A stretch of 64,000 nucleotides of DNA from Alligator mississippiensis (Eukaryota; Chordata; Crocodylia; Alligatoridae). The position numbers and the translations under genes are program-made. Below, one piece after another: positions 1-11,815 of the stretch. Below the pieces are notes generated by a model. It worked only from the letters and a program-made list of their open reading frames with translations, did not search any database and was not told where the DNA came from. Positions within the stretch are counted from its first letter, which is position 1; every line of letters begins with the position of its first letter. The stretch spans positions 39,663,892-39,727,891 of the forward strand of contig NC_081835.1 in NCBI RefSeq assembly GCF_030867095.1, read 5' to 3'.

Positions 1-1016
1 CATGTGTATGCTGAGAACCTGACTAAGCAGGAGGAAGAGGCGCTGTGTCTGGACCTGATGACTAGATGGCCCTGGTTTGAGGTAAGAGATAGCATATTAT
101 ACTGAGTTGAAAAGGGTAAAATGGAGCGGGTAGAGGTGGCCCAAATATTAGTGCCACAAAAATACTGAAAATACTTTGATCCAGATAGCACATACCTTAC
201 CATTAGGTGGACACCTGGGCTGAGATAAGACTGTGGCCCATCTTACACAGCACATGTATTGGCTGGGTCTGCATAAAGAAGTTGAGTAGTTTTGCCAGGC
301 ATGTCCAGAGTGCCAGTGGTATTCTGATACAATACCTGCCAAGATACCCCTACAAATACTATCAAATGGCTTTGTGATGTCTGGCACAGTGGCACTAGAT
401 GTCATGAGACCATTCCCAGAAAGTGCAGTGGGGTACCAATTTGTGCTTGTAATAATGGACTATGCCACACGTTATCCTGAGGCAGTACCCATAGGGACAG
501 TGACTACCCAGTGGGTACTGGAAGAGCTGATTAAATGGATAGCAAGGGTGGAAATCCCCCATGAGATCCTCATAGATCAAGGTATGAATTTTATGTCAAG
601 TGTATTGAAAGGGGTCTGTGAGACGTTGAAAATCTGGCAATTGCATAATCAGTTTATCATCCACAAGGAGACAGCCTTGTGGAGAGGTTTAACTGCACTC
701 TGAAGGCAATGATCAAAATGTGCATATAAAAGGATACCCAAAAGTGGAAGCTCAGCATTTCTCCATTAATGGTTGCTATCCAGGAGGTTCCCCAGGTGTC
801 ACCTGAGTGCATTCCTTTTGAGTGTAACCCGGGCAGTACTCCAAGATGTACCCCCTCTCCAATTGAAGGAATCAAAGCAGGTGCACAAGTGCTGTGGGAG
901 GTGTAGGGACTCTCCTCCCCATATAGAGCAGAGCCAGACCACCAATGGGGACTTAACCATATACCTTTTAACAAAAGAACAATACTGGGAACGTAACCAG
1001 TATAAACCGGGGGTAT

Positions 1017-1896
1017 AGGGGACACTACAAAGCCCCGAGGGGGCAGGATTCAACCAAGGTTAGACACTTACATTCATAGATATATTCATCCAGTTGACAA
1101 AAGACAGGGTTAACCAAAATATAAAACACAAACAGCAGAACAAACAATACTGGCTGGTGAAATATAAAAGGCACAAAATACAATATGTCAAATAACAAGG
1201 GCCTAGGTACGTGGAGGGGGGAGAAAGGAGGAAAACACAATGACCCCTTTCCACTGCAACAAGTATTTCTCCCTGTTACTTCTCTCAACCCAAGTCATGC
1301 CAGCTGAGACTTGAACTCAGACCTCCCATATGATGGGCAGAAACCTCTACCACACAGTCACCAGTGTTAGTACTATGCCAGGTGCTAGGGGTCTTGACTT
1401 TCTAGGAGCCCTGGCCTCATGTCAAACTGCCTGATCTCTGGTTAGAGGAGATGGAAGCAGAGCTGGGAACCTCTCAGGTCACTGCTCAGATTCTTGCTGG
1501 AGCTGGGGAACCTCTCCTGCTGGCCGCAACCTCTCATAGGAGATCCTGGAGCCCAGCAGGGAGCCTCTCCTGCTGGTCGCATGCCACGCTGCTGAGGGTC
1601 CCACTGCTGCCTGCAGGTCCCACTGCTTCAGGGTCTTCTGGGCAACTGCTCCCGCCCCACTGGCCTAGCTCTTGCCAGCTCTTTGAGACTCCTTCTTGTG
1701 GTCCCTCCCTGGTCTCTCCTGAATCAGCTGCACTGCCGCTTTTATCCCCCTCCAGGTGACCCAAGGGGCCAATCAGGGGACATGGAGGGTTAGTCTCTGG
1801 GGCCTGATTGGTAAGGAAAGGAAATCCCAAGTCCTCCAATCATCTTTTACCCTTTCAAAACCCCTGAGCTAAGTCACTACCAGGTAGCCCGTCACA
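1017..1896 (-). mobile_element. LTR-like insertion inside the gypsy fossil
   Basis: This block interrupts the integrase reading of the surrounding gypsy element, which resumes just after it. Read on the minus strand it starts TGTGACGGGC, has a TATA-like GGATAAAAG about 170 bases in, and is otherwise non-coding, which fits a solo LTR. Imperfect tandem units built around GGAACCTCTCCTGCTGG lie at about 1460-1590. A tRNA-like stretch lies inside it (1296-1372). I could not identify a convincing target-site duplication, so the edges are good only to several bases. Confidence 0.5.
1296..1372 (-). other. tRNA-like relic, resembling tRNA-Met(CAT)
   Basis: On the minus strand there is an A-box-like TGTGTGGTAGAGG, an anticodon-arm-like segment with loop ATCATAT (anticodon position CAT) and a B-box-like GAGTTCAAGTCTC at tRNA-like spacing. 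The acceptor stem is not convincingly paired and the anticodon stem has a mismatch, so this is not called a working tRNA. It may be the head of a tRNA-derived SINE or a tRNA fossil trapped in the LTR-like block. Confidence 0.4.
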
Positions 1897-2828
1897 TGAG
1901 TTAATTGACCCTGTGGCCTATTAGACTTAGTTTGTAAGGGCTGGCAAGAGTATGAGCCAGTGGTCAGGAGGGGACTTCAACAGGTAACAGAGAGAGTGAG
2001 ACAGATAGCCAGGAACAACTTTGAGAAGAATCAGGCCTGGCAAAAACAGTATTACAATAAAGCAGCTAAAGACAGGGGGTTTCAGGAAAGTGACCAAGTG
2101 TTGGTCATGTTGTGGGATCACCCTAGTAAAGTGATTGCTAAATGACAAGGGCTATTTAGGCTAACTTGGAAAATAGGTCCAATGAATTATGAGGTAGAGC
2201 AGCTGGGTCAGAATAAGTACGCTCAGATATACCCTGTTAATCTATTAAAAAAATGGGAGAGCCTTAGAAGTGGGGTTTATGGACCTGAGAGAGATGGAAC
2301 ATGAATTGGGGCCAGAGGGAATGATATTGAATCTTGAGGGAAAAGGTGAAGAACCAGTAATTGGGGTAAAAATTCCTGTGGGTGGCCAAGAGCAGATAAG
2401 ACATTTGATCAATGATTTTAAAGATGTATTCATGGAAGAACCAAGTAGAGCCAAGGGGGTTCAGCATCGAATAATCACCCCTACCAAGTGTGCGGTGAGA
2501 GAACATTGGAGAAGTTTACCCCAACCCTTATACAAGCCTGTGAGGAAAGAATTTGATGTAATTTTAGAAAGATGGATTATTGAAGAATCCTGTAGTCCAT
2601 GGCAAAGCCCTCTGGTAGTAGTACCCAAACCTGATAGGAATATTAGGCTATATATAGGTTTTAGGAAGGTCAATACAATGTCCTCTTTCAGCACTTTGCC
2701 TATGTGGTCCTGGGTACATGTCCAAACAAAGTACCTGAGAACAACAAACTCCAGCATGATAATCACTGGAGTTTATTGCTGCACATTAATAGCATGTGTA
2801 GATGCACCCACAGTTGCTCTGGTTTCAG

Positions 2829-3092
2829 TGGGTGCATCTACATGTGCACTTTAATGTGTAGCTGCCTCTTTTACTGAGCATTAAAGGGTCACGTAAAAAA
2901 ACATGCCATTACACTAATGCACAGTAAAATAGGCTACCACACATTAAGCATCACTTAAAAGCCATGCACATTCATTACTGCACATTAAGGCAGCTTAATG
3001 TACATTTCTTTACTACCTCACATTGGAGGTACTAAATTTAATGTGCATTAGATAAAGTGTCTTAATGCATATGTACACATGCCTAGGTAGTG
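2829..3092. mobile_element. Short AT-rich MITE with imperfect terminal inverted repeats
   Basis: The left end (GGGTGCATCTACATGTGCAC) and the right end (TATGTACACATGCC) are imperfect inverted complements, and the interior repeats TTAATGTGCATTA-type motifs. Just outside, at about 2790-2811, is another inverted copy of the same terminus facing it, so two copies may abut. A related segment recurs at about 18003-18063. There is no coding capacity. The family is not identified. Confidence 0.5.
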
Positions 3093-4059
3093 TTTAATTC
3101 TGACTACAGGGGGAGAGCTTGCTTATCTTGTTACTCCTTTTTTCACCCAGCAAGAACATCTGCGGGTGCGGATGTTTGTGAGAATGTTTTATACAAGTGT
3201 GAGAGAACAATAGAATGACAGTTTCTTAAGAAACTGTTATATGTTCATTGACTTATGCATGTTCAGCAAGCTGTAAAGTTTAAATTGTGAAGTTTGGTGG
3301 TAAACACTGCTCTGAATGGACTCCCACCTCTGACTGACTAGATGGTACCTTTGACTGTTATTGTGGAGTGTTGTTCCAGAGCCTTTAGGTCCTTGATAAC
3401 CCCCCTGAGGGAATCAAACTCCTGTAGGTTCTGCCCTTACCAGCCAAAGTTTGGGCAACAGAGAAGCAGGATCCCTTGAAAGTTGAACAAACCCTGAGGG
3501 AAAACTCTGCACAGAATCCCCCCACCCCCACCCCATCTCCTGCCCTGCCACTCACTGTATCTACTTCTTCCTTGCCCCCAGGGCTACATCACTCCCTCTA
3601 CCAGTATTTGGAGACTGTAACAGGGTGGCCTCCTCATCAGTTCTTTGCCAGCCACTTTGCTCCTGGGGTAACCTCCCACTTTGCTTACCTGCCACACCTC
3701 AATGGAAAAAAAATAGTTATAATACACAGTTGATTTTGTTCTCATGTTGTAGTAGTAAGATAGCTAAATTGTGAATTCTTTTGTAACCAATAATTTAAGG
3801 TAGTCCAACTGATTCCTAAAAAGAAATAGAAATCAATTAAATTATTCCATCTTCAGGGATGATTTCCTTAAGACACTTGCATAATTCAAAATTCTCAAAA
3901 GAAAAGTAAAATAACAAAAACGTAACAATATGCTGATAAATCTTAACAAAGCAAAAAGCAATAAGCAAGGCTAAGTCAAAATATCCAGGGTTCATGCCAT
4001 GCAGTTTCCAGCATCATGTGCAGCTTCTATATATGTATGCTAAATAATCGGTCATGTTC
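3093..4059. other. No gene recognised
   Basis: AT-rich spacer. I see no splice-flanked coding segment or known repeat boundary. A perfect 20-base palindrome centred on CTTAAG lies at 3218-3237. Confidence 0.5.
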
Positions 4060-4870
4060 AATTCATGGCACAAATATATAAAAAAAAAGAAGAACACAAC
4101 AAATACAAATTAACACTGGTTCTCCTTCATCGGTGTCATTGGGCATCCTGTGGCTTTCAAATAAATGTAATATATTAAATTTCATACACCACTGAATAAC
4201 TTTAACTGATATACATGTACCCATTTTGATTCTTCTCCCCAATTGTATTTCATATACCACTAAGACAGTTTATGATAGACACCAGTCCAATTCACTTGGA
4301 ATCCAAAGTATGGGTTTTTTTCTTTCCCAGTTATAAATACATAACTTGATCACCAATTTCCCATAAAAATGGGTTGCCAATTTTTTCTTTCTGTATTTTC
4401 CCCTGAATTTCTAGAATGGCTTCCTTCATTTGTATTTGAAGGGTTACCTTGTTCTCTTTTAAATTGTACCAACCATTTATACATGTCATAGTTAGTGGTA
4501 TCTCCCACGCCATTAAACTGATTCATGTCCATCATCAACTTCATGGGCTGTTCAAATAAAAAATGATAAGGTTATATATATTGTTCACAACAGTTAGTCT
4601 AGAATTAAAGGCAATTTATTAATGAAATCTATTTGTAACTTACTCCATGGGCCTCCCCTCCTTTGATGAAACAGTGATTGGGACTCAGAAGGTTGGGCCT
4701 CCTCTTTTACACATGGGACATAATTAGCTATCCAGGGTTTCACATCATTTTACATACCCATCCATTCTGTATTTTGCTTTAATCAATAAAGCATTTCCTT
4801 TACTTCTTTATACAAATAGTGATATGATAGGTTTATCAACTCTTGCTTTCCCTGTAAAAAAATGGGTTAA
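4060..4870 (-). mobile_element. Fossil retroelement integrase fragment
   Basis: Minus-strand translation of about 4,600-4,860 gives a piece with spaced cysteines followed by LQIDFI, like the entry into a retroelement integrase core. Further on, at about 4,060-4,400, come WEIGDQVMYL and VYEIQLG, like the C-terminal part of integrases (GD-V and V-Y-IQ). It is short, broken in several places and has no flanking LTR that I can see. It could be retroviral or Ty3/gypsy. Confidence 0.4.
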
Positions 4871-4879
4871 TGCAGTTTT

Positions 4880-5310
4880 CACACACATCCTGGTATGTTG
4901 GTGTTATAAATAGTAGGCATGTATGGCATGGTTACTATTCACTTTGGATTCGGCCAATTCAGGGGACAGTGCTTCGATTCAGTGATTCGAATTGCTGTCC
5001 TGAACTGATTCAGCCATATCTGACTCAGAGATTCAGCCACTGCCAAATCAGCCAAACCAAACAGGCTCCATCCCCCACCCTCTCTCCCAGGCCCAACAAT
5101 GGCTGCTGCACCCAGCCCCAATATTGTAATTATATATAGAGAGAGACCTTATAACCCTAATATGCAGTGCTTCCTGCCATGTACCCTGCCCCCCACCTGA
5201 CCTTGTTTGTTTTTTTCTGGCATGCCAGCACTCTGGCACCTTCCAAGGTAGACATTGTGGTTTTTTCGGCACTCTGGCCAAAAAATGTTGCCTACCCCTG
5301 CTCTACAGCA
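4880..5310. repeat. Repeat-rich stretch with palindrome and hAT-like end
   Basis: At about 4957-5010 two imperfectly inverted copies of an AATTC-AGGACAG-type sequence face each other. At about 5287-5310 the sequence TTGCCTACCCCTGCTCTA matches the right terminus of the CAGGGGTGGGCAA-type hAT elements elsewhere in the window. Boundaries of the element are not clear. Confidence 0.35.
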
Positions 5311-6946
5311 TCGTGGACCAATGAAAATAGTTTACACATATCATTACTGTCTGGATGAGGAAGGTTTACAATGCCAGTGTCTTTACGAACTCCATCCTAA
5401 TATGTCTAATGGGAGTTGGGGGTACCTGACAGACTACTGTCGTTGAGATGGAGGAAGTAACTGTCTGCCCTGCTACTTCAGAATCTAACACATCAGCTAC
5501 TCTCCTGACTTACACAGGGTGTCTAGATGCCAGAAAGGAACTGCTCAGCTACCAGCTCTGCAGCTGGTGCATGACCACTGGGTGCAACTTTTGGTGCCTC
5601 AAAGCACAATGGAGGTCACTAGGGGTACCAGTGAGCAGTACCTTCCCTGGATAGTTGTCCTGGCCTGCCAGTAAATCTTTGAGTATATAAACTGCACAAC
5701 ATCTATAGATTTATATATTCAAAGGCTATAAACATTCATAGCATGTGGCATCAATGGGGAAGCCTTTCCAGAGACTTGGACAGAAAAAGCCTTGCAGCTT
5801 TCAATCCTGCCTGCACCACTGAAGGCAGAGTCCCTAGGACACAACAGTTGTCAAGGTGTTCTTGTTAGGGACACCCTGCCTAGCAAACCATTTTCAGCAA
5901 TGCTGGACCACAGAATAGGAGGGCACAACTGTATTGAGGCTGAACGAGCAATGGAATGCATCATGATTACTTTGTGAATTGAAACAGTAGAAACAGTAAA
6001 AAAGAAACCTTCTGTTTTTGTCAGGTGAACAATAAGAAAGGGTAGGGAAAACAATGGATCCTTTGTTAATTGGAGTTTGGGTAGAGAAGGGAATGGTAGA
6101 TGGCCAAACTGTGGCCTGTCAGTACTGAGGTCCGCTCAGTGAAGCTTTTGGTAGGAGTGGTATGGCAACATGCTATTTTACCTGATGGGTTGAAGAAGCT
6201 TGAGTCCCAGGATGCTGTACCCTCACATAATGAAAAACAGCCCAGAATCTATGAAGGAAGAGAGCTGCTCCAGGACTCAACCCATGGACTTCTCAGTGAA
6301 TGTCATGGTCCCTGAACTAGCATCTAAGTGGACTTCTTCTCGTGTTGTTGTCATAAACTAGATGTTTTTCCAGAACTGTGCCAAAAAAAATTTTTTTTAA
6401 ATATCTCTTTCCATTGCTGCAGCAAGGTCCTCCTTTGTAAAGGTCTCACTATGGAGTCAGCAAATAAGCAGGTACTCCACAGTGTACTTCACTGCACTCA
6501 CATATATTCATGTCATTAGATCAGCTCCATTTGATCATGTTTATTTTTGATCTTCCAATTTGCATGTGCATGTGATTCAGGCATCACTATATCAGCAAAT
6601 CTAGATCAGCCCTTCTGGGACAGTCCTTCTGGGGTTCCAGGTCCATTTCAGAGTGCCTGATTGTGCATAATCTTTCCTTCTATAACTTCAGTTGTGCCCT
6701 GTCAGCTGTCGTGCCAACGGCACAACACTGGTTACAAACCTCTTTTGCACTTTATGGTGACACAGAAGTAACTAAATGGCTTAGAGTGGATGCCTGGGGT
6801 CTTTCATCTGCCTTGATCTTTCTTTTTGGCTCAGGACCTTTCTTCTGATATCAGTAAATACAGGCTATCCTTGGGTGTTGGCTTAACACTATACAGGCTA
6901 TCCTTGGGTGTTGTGTTATTTCACAACAGCTGTCATTTAGAACTGG
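5311..6946 (+). other. Unassigned stretch, possibly a decayed coding relic
   Basis: No complete gene. Plus-strand frames give several protein-like stretches (for example around 5340-5650, 5790-5980 and 6330-6450) with ordinary composition, broken by stops and without clear splice sites. I do not recognise the family. A short direct repeat of TACAGGCTATCCTTGGGTGTT sits at about 6870-6915. Confidence 0.25.
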
Positions 6947-6954
6947 GTCTAGTT

Positions 6955-7939
6955 CAGGGGTGGACAAAGTATAACCCATGGGCCAAACCTGACCTACAGA
7001 GGGCCTTTGTCTGGCCTGCAGCAGTTCCAACTGGCCCAGGCACTATCCAGCCCATGGCATGTTCTGCTGCCCCCTGGGCACTCAATAGCTCTGCAGCTGG
7101 ATTGCCTTTCTAGGTAGCCCAGGCACTGGCAGCTCTTTCTGGCTACCACTGCCCCCAGCCCTGTGGTACCGGTGGGGACCTGCATGCACAGCTCCAACCT
7201 CTGCCTGCCCCATGCCTTCTGCATATTCAGACCAGCAGAGCAGACCAGCTCTGGACCAGCCAGAATCTGTGTGCACAGCCCTGACCTCATGCTGCCCTGC
7301 ACCTGCTCCAGATTCGCCCACCATGCTGAGCAGTGGAAGCAGCAGCAGTGGCAGTGTTAGTGGCAGCAGCTAGGCAGAAGCTTGGTGCAGGAGAAAAGCA
7401 GCCCCTCCCCTTCACCACTGCTGAGTCCTTCCTGCGGCCACAAAGAGCCTGTGCCCAGGCTGCTCTATGGCTCCTCTGCACTGCCAACACTGCCCTGCAG
7501 GGCAGCTCAGAGGTGGCAGTGACGGTGGCGGCGAGGAGCTGCAGGACAGGCTGGGTATGGACTCTGGACATCTGCAGCAAGAAAGGCCCAGCAGTGGTGA
7601 GGGGCAGGGGGCACTTTTCCCTTGGGCGGAGCAGTACTTCTGCCTGGCCACTGCCGCTGTTCAGTATGGGCAGGTGGCCTGAAGTAGGCATGGGGTGAAC
7701 TGGGGTTAGGGCTGCACATGCAGGCTAGTCCACTCCAGCTGGGGCAAGTCCAGAATGGATGTGGGGCAGGCCAGGGTTGGGGCCGTGGCTGTGCACTGTT
7801 GGTGATGGCAGGGAGGAACCTCTGGGCATGCAGACTCCAGCCTGTTGTGTGGAGAGGAAGGGAGTGGGGCTGGCTGGCCTGTGGCAGCTCCCCAGAACTG
7901 CCTATGTGGCCCACAGGCCCAAATAATTACCCACCCCTG
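6955..7939. mobile_element. Non-autonomous hAT element, about 985 bp
   Basis: Ends are CAGGGGTGGACAAAGTATA and AATAATTACCCACCCCTG, an inverted pair. It is flanked by a perfect 8-bp target duplication GTCTAGTT (6947-6954 and 7940-7947), the hallmark of hAT transposition. The interior is GC-rich with accidental ORFs in many frames but no transposase. Sister copies are at 42198-42383 and 51300-51479, with probable ones at 41405 and 57622. Confidence 0.88.
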
Positions 7940-8141
7940 GTCTAGTTTTTTGGCATGAACTGATCCTCAAACTGGACATGCATACTCTGCACCGGAGTAA
8001 CACAAGGCAATAGCAATATTTTGAGGTTGCTCCCCACCTTGAGGTGACTACCTTTCTAAGTATGTTGTTGCAGGTGCTGACTTTTCCTTTCATCTTCTCT
8101 ACGTGTGCTTTGAAGGTAACCCCTAGGGTTTGGGTGATTAG

Positions 8142-9225
8142 TAGGGGTGCACCAATAAAGATTTTTTGGATCGATACTGATAGCCAATTAATAATAAGCC
8201 ATATCAGCCAATATCAATCCAATTGCTAATATGGAGCCTGGCAGCTTAGAGAGCAGTGTCCAGCTCATGAGTCTGTTGCGGGGGGGAAGGGGCATAGGGG
8301 AGGGCAGATCAAGGCCAGTGGTGAGGGAGGGAGTTGGGTTGGGGCAGGGGTAGGTGCTGCCCAGCCAGGGCAGAGTGGGGTGTGGGACAGAGCCATGAGT
8401 AGCTCATCCAGAGGGCATGGGGAGGGGGGGCAGATCCCACCACTATCTAAACCCCCAGGGGAGCCATAGGGGCCATGCCCCCCTGGATCTGTGCACAAGG
8501 CAAGGGCAGGCTGCCACTGGGGGCTGGGACCAGGGGGTGGTGCCAGGTTCTTCCTGGTGGGGGAGCTGGGCTAGGGCTCTACTCAAGGCAGACAGTGGCA
8601 GTGCTGGGGTGGATGGAGGGGGTATGGGTGGGTCTACAGCCACCCCAGAATTCACTGTAGTCCCCCCCTTCCCTCCGTAACCCTCCTTTCATAGCACCGC
8701 CGCCACCCAGATCGAGTGCAGCCCCGGCTCAGCCCCCGCTTCCAGAAAGAGCCTGGCACTGCCCCTGGCACCAGCCCACAGTGGCAGCCCACCTTCACCC
8801 CGTGCACTGATCTGGGAGGCACCCCCCCCATGGCTGCCTTGGGGGTACATGTAGTGGAGGGATCCACACCCCCCATGCCCTCCCCATGCCCCCAGGATGA
8901 GCTGCGTGGCTTCATCCCATGTCTCCCCCTGCCCCCACTGGGCAGCACCTGCCCTTGCTCCAACCCCATTCCCTGCCTCACCAGAGGGGCCTTGATCTTC
9001 CCCCACACACCCCTTTCCTTCCCCCCAACCTCTTCTCCCCCAACAGACTTACCAGCTGGACGCTGCTCTTTAAGCTGCTGGGCTGGCCATGTGCATGCTG
9101 CAGCTGTGTGCATGCATGCGGCATTTAATCAGTGACATCAGCCAAAAAAAGCCAGTTACTGATAATGTCAATTTTCCTTTTATCAATGCTGATACAATAT
9201 GGACAGATGTATCAGTGTACCTCTA
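8142..9225. mobile_element. Non-autonomous hAT element with TAGGGGTGCAC ends
   Basis: Left end TAGGGGTGCACCAATA and right end ATCAGTGTACCTCTA are inverted. Flanks GTGATTAG (8134-8141) and GTGATTAT (9226-9233) are a 7-of-8 target duplication. The interior is GC-rich and lacks a transposase. Relatives lie at 31183-31827, 38363-39239 and, truncated, 29160-29833. Confidence 0.85.
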
Positions 9226-9610
9226 GTGATTATTCAGTGGGATGAAACATCATCCCAGGTGATGTTTAATTTCTGCTTGGCTTCTCTATGGTATAGACGA
9301 AAGACTATGACCTGCATCTTGGCTGAGTTGTTGTGAAGCTTGTTCTTATTGTAGCAATCTGAGAGGTTGGTCAGTCCACATGTTAGTCTGTTCTTGACAG
9401 TAGGAAAGTCTTTCTCTTGCAATGCAATTCATAGATCATCAGCATACTGTATATGAAGCTGCTTGTATTATTCTGTATGGGTTGGTGTAGCAGGTCCATG
9501 GCCATGGTGGGGTGGCTGTGATGCCCCCTGGTGGCCGTACTGCTCCTGCCCAACTCAGTGTTGAGGGAGCTGGCAGGGGTCATTGCGGAGCCTGGCTGTA
9601 TGAGCATTTG
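9226..9610. other. No gene recognised
   Basis: Spacer between a hAT element and a CR1 copy. Nothing recognisable. Confidence 0.4.
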
Positions 9611-9614
9611 TGAT

Positions 9615-10941
9615 CATCTGGCCAGGTGCCGGGGGATTGGAAACTGGCTAATGTGGTCCCAATTTTCAAGAAAGGAAAGAAGGAGGACCCAAGTAACTAT
9701 AGGCCTATAAGCCTCACCTCAGTGCTCGGGAAGATCTTGGAGAGAATCATCAAGGAGCATACCTGTGGGGGGCCAGCAGGGGAGATCATGCTCAGGGGCA
9801 ATCAGAATGGGTGGTTTATCAAAGGCAGGTCCTGCCTGACCAACCTGATTGCCTTTTATGACCAAGTAACTAAATCCTTGGATGATGGTGTCACCATGGG
9901 CGTAGTCTTTCTAGACTTTAAGAAGGCCTTTGACACTGTCTCTCATCCCAGCCTCATCAATAAATTAAGCGACTGTGGCATTGATGCCTGCACAGTTGGA
10001 TGGGTCAAAAATTGGCTGATGGGGCACACCCAGAGAGTAGTGGTGGACGGGTTGTACTCAACCTGGTGAGATGTGAGCAGTGGGGTACCCCAGGGCTCGG
10101 TCCTCGGGCCCGCACTGTTTAACATCTTCATCAGTGACTTGGATGAGGGGGTGGAAAGCATGCTGTCCAAGTTTGCTGATGACACTAACATGTGGGGCGA
10201 GGTGGACACACTTGAAGGGAGAGAGAGGCTGCAACTAGATTTAGACAGACTATAAAAGTGGGCAGATGAGAATAGGATGGGGTTCAACGTAGACAAATGC
10301 AGGGTGCTGCACCTTGGGAGAAGGAATCCACAGCATACATAGTCTGGGGAGTTCCCCTCTTGAAAGCAGAGACGTGGAAAGGGATCTTGGAGTCATCATT
10401 GACTCCAAGATGAACATGAGCCACCAATGCCAGACCGCAGCCAGCAAGGCCAGCCATACCTTATCATGCATCCAAAGGTACATCTCAAGAGGAGGGCCAC
10501 CCGCTTGGTGAGAGGGCAGCAGGACAGGCCCTATGAGGAGAGACTGAGGGACCTGAACCTGTTCAGCCTCAGCAAGAGGAGGCTGAGGGGGGACCTGCTG
10601 GCTGCCTACAAACTCATCAGGGGAGATCAACAGCAAATAGGTAGAGCCCTTTTCTCTCCAGCACCACCTGGGGTGACAAGGAACATGGTCATAAGCTGAT
10701 GGAGAATAGGTTTAGGTTAGAGATCAGAAAGCAATATTTTACAGTTAGGGTGGCCAAAATCTGAGACCAACTTCCCAGGGAAGTGGTCCTCGCCTCTACC
10801 TTGGGCAAATTCAAGAGGAGGTTGGATGATCGCCTGTCTGGAGTCTTGTGAACCCAGCATTCATTCCTGCCTGGGGCAGGGGCTCGGGCTAGATGATCTG
10901 TTCAGGTCCCTCCTGACCCTAACTATTATGAAACTATGAGA
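9615..10941 (+). mobile_element. CR1 LINE, 5'-truncated, RT to 3' end
   Basis: The element encodes the CR1 reverse transcriptase from PGDWKLANVVPIFKKGKKED through [20 protein letters not shown] and the catalytic FADD, then the C-terminal region (LRGDLLAAYKLIRGD). Frames change several times, so it is dead. It ends with the CR1-type signature at about 10,885-10,940 (GATGATCTGTTCAGGTCCC and ATTATGAAACTATGA). The codon where other CR1s have tryptophan in VWN-LP is TGA here (AAAATCTGAGACC). Confidence 0.95.
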
Positions 10942-11289
10942 CTCAGCTGCAGCCCCTCCTTTGAATCTTTTCTGCCATGCCTTGCTCTTAATGAAGGTTA
11001 TAAGAGGGAGGCCACTTGCAGGCTCTGCATGAGTCTGAGACTGTTTTGATCCTCACTGGGCCTCTCCTGGGTTCCCTCAGTCACAGTCTCATGCCCCCAA
11101 GCTAGCAGGCCCTCTCAGCCTGTCTGTACCCCTGCCCAGCACCAGTCACCTTAAGGGCTTCTTGCATGGCTCCTTACCTCCCCTACACTATGCCCCAAGC
11201 CTCACCGCTGTTCTCTCTATGATGTTGTCTATTCATACATTTGGTCCCCTTGGCATTCTGAGCCCTTACACAACCTCCTCCTGGACACT
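10942..11289. other. No gene recognised
   Basis: C/T-rich spacer between the CR1 end and the left LTR-like repeat. It might belong to the LTR element, but it has no counterpart beside the right LTR-like repeat. Confidence 0.35.
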
Positions 11290-11815
11290 TGAACCTCTAG
11301 TCCAGCATGTAGCCCCTTCTCTGGGTTTCCAGACCCCTGATCCTGTGTGTTACCCCCTTTCTGGGCTCCCAGACCCCTGGTTCTGTATACTGCCCCTTCT
11401 CTGGGCTTCTGGACCTGTGGTCCTGCGCACAGCCCTTCCCTGAGCTCAGGAATCCTTTGGTGCAGCTTAGCCCTTCCCCGGGCACCAGGACCCTCTGTGG
11501 GCTCAAAATAGAAAAAGGCCACTTGCCTATAAAAACTTAGTCCTTCTCTGCTGGGGGTGCTTGCCTTTGCTCCCAGGGCTGCAGAGTAATTTATAGGTTA
11601 CAGTCCCTTCAAGAACCCTGCTTCCCAAAGCTTCTCACCCCATGGCTGCCAAGGAGGGACTGCCTGACTGGCTTAGGCTCTGGGCTTATATAGCTCCAGC
11701 TTGAGCCCTCTGCCAGTCAGGCAAGTGTCTTATTAGCCCCCTGCACCACCTGCAAGCAATCTCACAGGATGCTAGCACCCTTAAAGGAGCAGGCACACTC
11801 CAGTGCCCTGCTACC
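11290..11815 (-). repeat. LTR-like repeat, left copy
   Basis: This copy matches 13626-14078 over most of that repeat, in the same orientation. Shared blocks include GCACCAGGACCCTCTGTGG, CCCCATGGCTGCCAAGG and TTATTAGCCCCCTGCACC. It carries extra internal tandem-like units with CCAGACCCCTGG. In minus orientation it would be the 3' LTR. Confidence 0.6.

Larger units (their letters stand above)
1..2715 (+). mobile_element. Fossil Ty3/gypsy LTR retrotransposon, pol region (Gmr1-like order)
   Basis: Translations on the plus strand read first as the zinc-binding and core parts of a Ty3/gypsy integrase (about 180-720, with an LGGHLG-like stretch, paired cysteines and an IMDYATRYPEAVP core motif). 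They continue as the integrase C-terminal region (about 1930-2260, ending VNLLKKW) and then as the start of a reverse transcriptase (about 2390-2700, with SPWQSPLVVVPKPD). Integrase therefore precedes reverse transcriptase. That order is known in Gmr1-like deuterostome Ty3/gypsy elements, while most Ty3/gypsy elements have the reverse. The copy is cut by the window edge, carries an inserted LTR (1017-1896) and is an old fossil broken in several places. An alternative is two separate gypsy fragments lying side by side, but the reading runs without an obvious seam between integrase and RT. Confidence 0.75.

Noticed and set aside
1296-1372. Working tRNA-Met gene
   Set aside because: Stems are poorly paired and it is embedded in an LTR-like block. 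Listed as a relic only.
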